A DNA stretch of 10,001 bases from an uncultured Armatimonadota bacterium. GTDB taxonomy: Bacteria > Armatimonadota > Armatimonadia > Armatimonadales > Armatimonadaceae. The translations under genes and the position numbers were made by a program. Positions 6,766 to 10,001 of the stretch are shown here, piece after piece (position 1 is the first letter of the stretch; every line of letters starts with the position of its first letter). The DNA lies in assembly GCA_903881535.1 (NCBI GenBank), contig CAIRTT010000123.1, positions 1 to 10,001 on the forward strand, in the 5' to 3' direction. The notes under the pieces are model-generated. The model was given only the letters and a program-made list of their open reading frames with translations. It was not told the DNA's origin and searched no databases.

Positions 6766-9027
6766 ATGAAACCTAAACAAGCACCGATTACACCGGTTCC
6801 AATCCGTGATGTTCAAATTCAGGGCGGCATCTTCAAGGACAGCATGGAGGTTGGCCGCAAGGTTTTGCATAGCCTTGACATCGACCGGATGCTCTATGCG
6901 TTTCGCTTCCAAGCCGGCCTCCCAACGCTTGGGGCAAAGCCCTACGAAAGCTGGGCAACTCCCGAGCCTTACGGCGCATTCCCCGGCTTTTATGAGTCTC
7001 ACTACCTCAGCGCTATCAGCAAGATGTCCGCAAATACTTACGATGATGACAAAGTGCTGCGAACGCGCGTTCACACAATGGTCCACGAGCTTGGCAAGTG
7101 CCAGCGCGCGATGGGTGGGCGCTACCTCTTCGCAAGCCCGGAGGCTGAGTTCGAACCAAACCGTCTGGATGGCGTTGTCTGGTACCGGATGCACAAGTTG
7201 ATTGAAGGGCTTGTCGCCGCCCGGGTCCACGCCGGTAGCGCGCAAGCCCTCCAGATCGTCGTCGCGCTGGTTGACTGGATAGAAGAGCGCACAACCCGCT
7301 ACGGAGCCGACCTCGAAAAGGTCAAGAAAGTCGAATACGGAGGCATGGCAGAGGCTCTCGCAAATGTCTACGCCATCACCAAAAACCCGCGCCACCTCGC
7401 CCTCGCGCAGCGCTGGCTAGAGCCTCCGATTCTCGACAAGTTTGCAAGCGGCGGCGACTACATGGAGCACGCCAACACCCTCATCGTCAAAATCGTGGGT
7501 GCTGCACGTGTCGCAGAGCTGACCGGTTCCACCTACGAGCACAATGCTGCGCTGGGCTTTTGGGACAAAGTGGTGACATCCGGTGGACGCACCTACGCAA
7601 CCGGTGGGCTGAGCGTGCACGAAGGGATGCCACCTCAAAAGCGCCTCGCGGGCACGCAGAGCCGGATGCCACAGGAGACTTGCGTCAGCTATAACCTCAT
7701 CAAGATTGGACACAGTCTGGCCACCCAGACAGGGGATGCCCGCTTCCATGACCATATTGAGCGCACCCTCTTCAATGCGATTTTAGGTAGTCAGGACCCG
7801 CGAACCGGGTGGAAGACGTACTATCAACCCCTTGGTGCAAACTCCGTCAAAGACTTCCGCTCCAATGAACGCGGCTGCTACTGCTGCAACGGCACCGGCC
7901 TCGAAAACCCTGGGCAGTATGGACAGTTCATCTATTCCACCCAAGGGGATGACACGGTCTACATTAATCAGTACATCGAGTCAGCAGCCAATATCAGCAA
8001 ACCGAACATCCGCCTCTATCAATGGACGCAGCTTGTGACCAGCGACACGGTAAAGATTGTCATTTCCGCGATGCGCCCGCAGGTATACACCATTAAGCTG
8101 CGTGTGCCGAAGTGGTGTGCAAAACCAGAGGTGCTGATAAATGGGAAACCAGTTCCAGTCGCTTCGGCAAATGGCTGGATTACGCTGCGGCGGATGTGGT
8201 CGCGTGGGGATGTCATCGCGCTGCGGCTCCCGATGCAGCTCCGCATGGAAGCGATGCCCGATAACGACCAGCAAGCAGCATTTGTTTATGGGCCACAGGT
8301 GCTTGTCGCCGCCGGTGCACACAAGCGTCTATCGGAAGTCGTGCTCTACCCCGCCCCGGGTGAAAGCGCAGCGGGCAGGCTGTTCCGTCTCGCCGCAAGG
8401 GCGAAGCGCTTACCCAAAAACCAACCCGATGGCGCAATCTTCACGCTCACCGATGACATCGGGCGTATCGTCCGCCTCAAGCCTTACGCAGCAGTCGGCG
8501 GGGGTGAGTTCTTTACTGGCTACATCGATGTTGTACAAAATCCAAGCCGCTTTCCGGATGGCAATGTCGCCATCGGAAAACGGGTGATTGTCGCAGATCC
8601 GGCGCCACCCGGGGTGAATGTTGAGTGCTTTTTGCGTGCGGATAAGCTGGTGGATGGCTGCTTTGGCGACAAGGATGACTGGTACACCAAGTGGTTCCCA
8701 AATGGCCTTGAGCCGCAATGGGCGACCATCGATTTAGGGTCACTCCACGCAATCACAAAGACGGTTTGGGTGCCGGCAAAGGAAGATATCGATGCCAAGA
8801 AAGCGTATCGCTACCGCATCGATGTCTCGGATGACAACAAGACTTGGCGTGATTACGCCGACCGCTCGGCGGTGGATAATATTGGCGCCGAGTATGTGGA
8901 TGAGCGTGCAGAGCGAGCCCGCTATGTCCGCCTGACGCTTACTGCACGCAAGGGCGGAACGGAAAATCTGGACCGTCCAAAGGTTGCTGAAGTGATGATT
9001 TTCGGCAAGCCAGTGACAAAGCGGTAA
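6766..9027 (+). CDS. GH127 (DUF1680) beta-L-arabinofuranosidase-like protein with C-terminal discoidin-type domain
   Basis: The 753-residue protein starts with the GH127 pattern (V-x-I-x-G-G-I-F, 16-23) and an alpha/alpha barrel to about residue 400. Key sites fit the cysteine-dependent GH127 mechanism known from Bifidobacterium HypBA1. There are E304-T-C306 (glutamate plus zinc-binding cysteine) and the pair C373-C374 in G-C-Y-C-C-N-G-T-G (nucleophile plus zinc ligand). E286 in T-G-G-L-S-V-H-E is a candidate acid/base. Beta-sandwich regions follow (about 400-590), with the family motif F-V-Y-G-P-Q-V-L-V-A (506-515). Residues 600-748 look like an F5/8 discoidin domain (W-A-T-I-D-L-G-S at 652-659, Y-R-I-D-V-S-D-D at 683-690, A-R-Y-V-R-L-T at 718-724), probably binding sugar. 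The expected activity is release of L-arabinofuranose or a related sugar. No signal peptide is visible, which is odd for a protein with a sugar-binding domain. It is coupled to GH144. Confidence 0.88.
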   Translation: MKPKQAPITPVPIRDVQIQGGIFKDSMEVGRKVLHSLDIDRMLYAFRFQAGLPTLGAKPYESWATPEPYGAFPGFYESHYLSAISKMSANTYDDDKVLRTRVHTMVHELGKCQRAMGGRYLFASPEAEFEPNRLDGVVWYRMHKLIEGLVAARVHAGSAQALQIVVALVDWIEERTTRYGADLEKVKKVEYGGMAEALANVYAITKNPRHLALAQRWLEPPILDKFASGGDYMEHANTLIVKIVGAARVAELTGSTYEHNAALGFWDKVVTSGGRTYATGGLSVHEGMPPQKRLAGTQSRMPQETCVSYNLIKIGHSLATQTGDARFHDHIERTLFNAILGSQDPRTGWKTYYQPLGANSVKDFRSNERGCYCCNGTGLENPGQYGQFIYSTQGDDTVYINQYIESAANISKPNIRLYQWTQLVTSDTVKIVISAMRPQVYTIKLRVPKWCAKPEVLINGKPVPVASANGWITLRRMWSRGDVIALRLPMQLRMEAMPDNDQQAAFVYGPQVLVAAGAHKRLSEVVLYPAPGESAAGRLFRLAARAKRLPKNQPDGAIFTLTDDIGRIVRLKPYAAVGGGEFFTGYIDVVQNPSRFPDGNVAIGKRVIVADPAPPGVNVECFLRADKLVDGCFGDKDDWYTKWFPNGLEPQWATIDLGSLHAITKTVWVPAKEDIDAKKAYRYRIDVSDDNKTWRDYADRSAVDNIGAEYVDERAERARYVRLTLTARKGGTENLDRPKVAEVMIFGKPVTKR

Positions 9028-9070
9028 CAGGTGTCAATGCGAAACGCTTCCACAGAATGTGCCGAAGGAT

Positions 9071-9074
9071 AAGG
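9071..9074 (+). promoter_or_regulatory. Ribosome binding site of the small membrane protein gene
   Basis: AAGG lies 6 bases before the ATG at 9081, with a second AAGG just upstream (9065-9068). It supports this start. Confidence 0.5.
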
Positions 9075-9080
9075 TAAGCC

Positions 9081-9638
9081 ATGCAGCAGCTCTATGGTGA
9101 ACAGAAACCCGATAAAGCAAGGCCGTATCGCTACACGGGGGCATTTTTCTGGTTTTTGACAAGTCTCTGTGCAACATGCGGTGGGCTTTTCCTTTGGATT
9201 TTTGTGCCGGCGATTCTCATAAGTATCGAGACCGCACGCAGCAGCACGCCTGAAATGCAAATGATGGACATCGCGGCCGTCTTGATGGTGGTTCTCGGGA
9301 TGCTGGTAATGGCATCGGTTCCACTATTAATGGCGGTTGTGATGCTCATCCCTTGCTGGCGCCACCACGGCGATGTGATCACGGTTACGGATACTGCGGT
9401 TGAGCTCACCACGCGTGGGACAACGATGACATTTCCACTCGCGCTGTTTGCCGGCGTGCAGCCTGTGACCATCAAGGATCGCAAATCAAAAGGACAGTTT
9501 GGGAACATTACGTACACCCTCACCGATGGCCAAGAACTGGTGATTTATGGCTGCCATTTGCATAAGACAGAGCTCACGACAGATATCGGGAAGCGGCTCT
9601 TTAAGCGCGCTGCAGGTACTGCGGAGCGAAGCGCTTAA
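9081..9638 (+). CDS. Two-helix membrane protein with C-terminal PH-like soluble part, unknown function
   Basis: The 185-residue product has a polar N-terminus of about 19 residues, two strongly hydrophobic helices at about 20-49 and 64-92, and a soluble C-terminal half. In that half, V-I-T-V-T-D-T-A-V-E-L (99-109), then T-M-T-F-P-L-A-L-F-A-G-V-Q-P-V (115-129) and a run of beta strands, resemble bacterial PH-like domains found after paired membrane helices. This is a fold-level impression; I do not recognise the family. The gene starts 53 bases after the GH127 stop on the same strand, with its own AAGG ribosome site, so it may be read through from the glycosidase pair. Its last 38 bases overlap, tail to tail, the end of the ATPase gene on the other strand. 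Confidence 0.7.
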   Translation: MQQLYGEQKPDKARPYRYTGAFFWFLTSLCATCGGLFLWIFVPAILISIETARSSTPEMQMMDIAAVLMVVLGMLVMASVPLLMAVVMLIPCWRHHGDVITVTDTAVELTTRGTTMTFPLALFAGVQPVTIKDRKSKGQFGNITYTLTDGQELVIYGCHLHKTELTTDIGKRLFKRAAGTAERSA

Positions 9639-10001
9639 CCACCTCGAATAGCAATGCCGGGATCGCCGCCGCCAGCAGGCAGAGCCCTAAATCTACTGGG
9701 TGCAGCAGGGAAAAGTGAAACAGCTTCCGCAGCATCGGTGTATAGAGGACAACCCCAAGCCCTACAAATGTCCCAGCGCTAATCCACCAAAGCGATGGGT
9801 TTGGCCGGCGTAGCGTAGCGAAAAATGTCTGCGTCCACGAGCGGTTTGCGAACATCAACAAAATATTGCTCAGAACCAGCGTCGCAAAGCTTAGCGCGAT
9901 AGCATCCCCCGCGTTTCGCCACCCAAGCAGCGCCGTCATGTAGACCGAAAGGGTCATGATCAAGCTAATCGCTCCCTGAATGAGTGCCACGCCAAAGATA
10001 C
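9601..10001 (-). CDS. P-type cation-transporting ATPase, C-terminal membrane region (5' part outside window)
   Basis: The frame is open from the right edge to a TAA at 9603-9601 and gives about 133 residues, which are the end of a larger protein. It matches the C-terminal membrane domain (cation_ATPase_C) of Ca2+/Mg2+-type P2 ATPases. It has A-L-I-Q-G near the visible beginning, then A-L-S-F-A-T-L-V-L-S-N-I-L-L-M with N-R-S-W, then R-R-P-N-P-S-L-W-W-I, then two further hydrophobic helices, L-F-H-F-S-L-L-H-P-V-D-L-G and a final F-E-V-V-K-R-F. About four membrane helices are visible. The protein would pump a cation, probably calcium, across the inner membrane. The catalytic DKTG domain lies outside the window, so ion choice cannot be judged. 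The GTG at 9990 is an internal valine and not the start. Confidence 0.88.
   Translation of the reverse strand, partial: IFGVALIQGAISLIMTLSVYMTALLGWRNAGDAIALSFATLVLSNILLMFANRSWTQTFFATLRRPNPSLWWISAGTFVGLGVVLYTPMLRKLFHFSLLHPVDLGLCLLAAAIPALLFEVVKRFAPQYLQRA

Noticed and set aside
6070..7395. 441-codon open frame on the minus strand across the GH144-GH127 junction
   Set aside because: It lies wholly opposite two well-recognised genes, its product shows no family motif, and it has no ribosome site. It is a product of codon bias on the other strand.
1..10001. Mobile element, CRISPR array, tRNA or phage remnant
   Set aside because: No transposase, integrase, regularly spaced repeats, tRNA-like cloverleaf or attachment-site duplication was seen. 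Gene style is uniform over the window.

Overview
The window is a compact bacterial chromosome segment with moderately high GC (mid-50s percent by eye). It holds ten protein genes with short gaps, and no RNA gene, CRISPR array, insertion sequence or integrase was seen. The mix of genes (a GyrI-like protein, a triple YbjQ-domain protein, the tRNA hydroxylase TrhO, a DUF1003 membrane protein, glycoside hydrolases of families 144 and 127, a P-type cation ATPase) fits a free-living heterotroph that degrades polysaccharides. I cannot place it in a phylum. An Armatimonadota- or Planctomycetota-like carbohydrate degrader is only a guess.

Left part (1-3658). A GyrI/SbmC-like gene runs off the left edge on the minus strand. 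From a shared upstream region that holds a TATAAT box and a perfect 14-bp palindrome, a plus-strand group runs the other way. It consists of a protein made of three tandem YbjQ (DUF74) domains, a two-helix membrane protein with a long helical tail that I do not recognise, and TrhO, a rhodanese-fold enzyme that hydroxylates wobble uridine in tRNA.

Middle (3651-5432). TrhO converges on a DUF1003 membrane protein with a His-rich tail. The two stop codons lie in one small hairpin. Upstream of DUF1003 on the same strand is a cytoplasmic beta-propeller protein, with a likely rho-independent terminator between the two.

Right part (5433-10001). Divergent from the propeller gene is a two-gene unit: a GH144 (glycoamylase-fold, endo-beta-1,2-glucanase family) protein, then 6 bases later a GH127 beta-L-arabinofuranosidase-like protein with a C-terminal discoidin-type domain. 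Neither shows a signal peptide, so they probably act on imported oligosaccharides in the cytosol. A small two-helix membrane protein follows. Its last 38 bases overlap, tail to tail, the end of a P-type cation ATPase gene that continues past the right edge.

Across the window the pentamer GGATG/CATCC is strikingly common on both strands and in several reading frames, which looks like a genome-level signature rather than a property of one gene. No clearly new multi-gene system is visible. The most promising leads are this pentamer, the palindromic operator candidate, and the signal-less GH144-GH127 pair with its divergent propeller partner.
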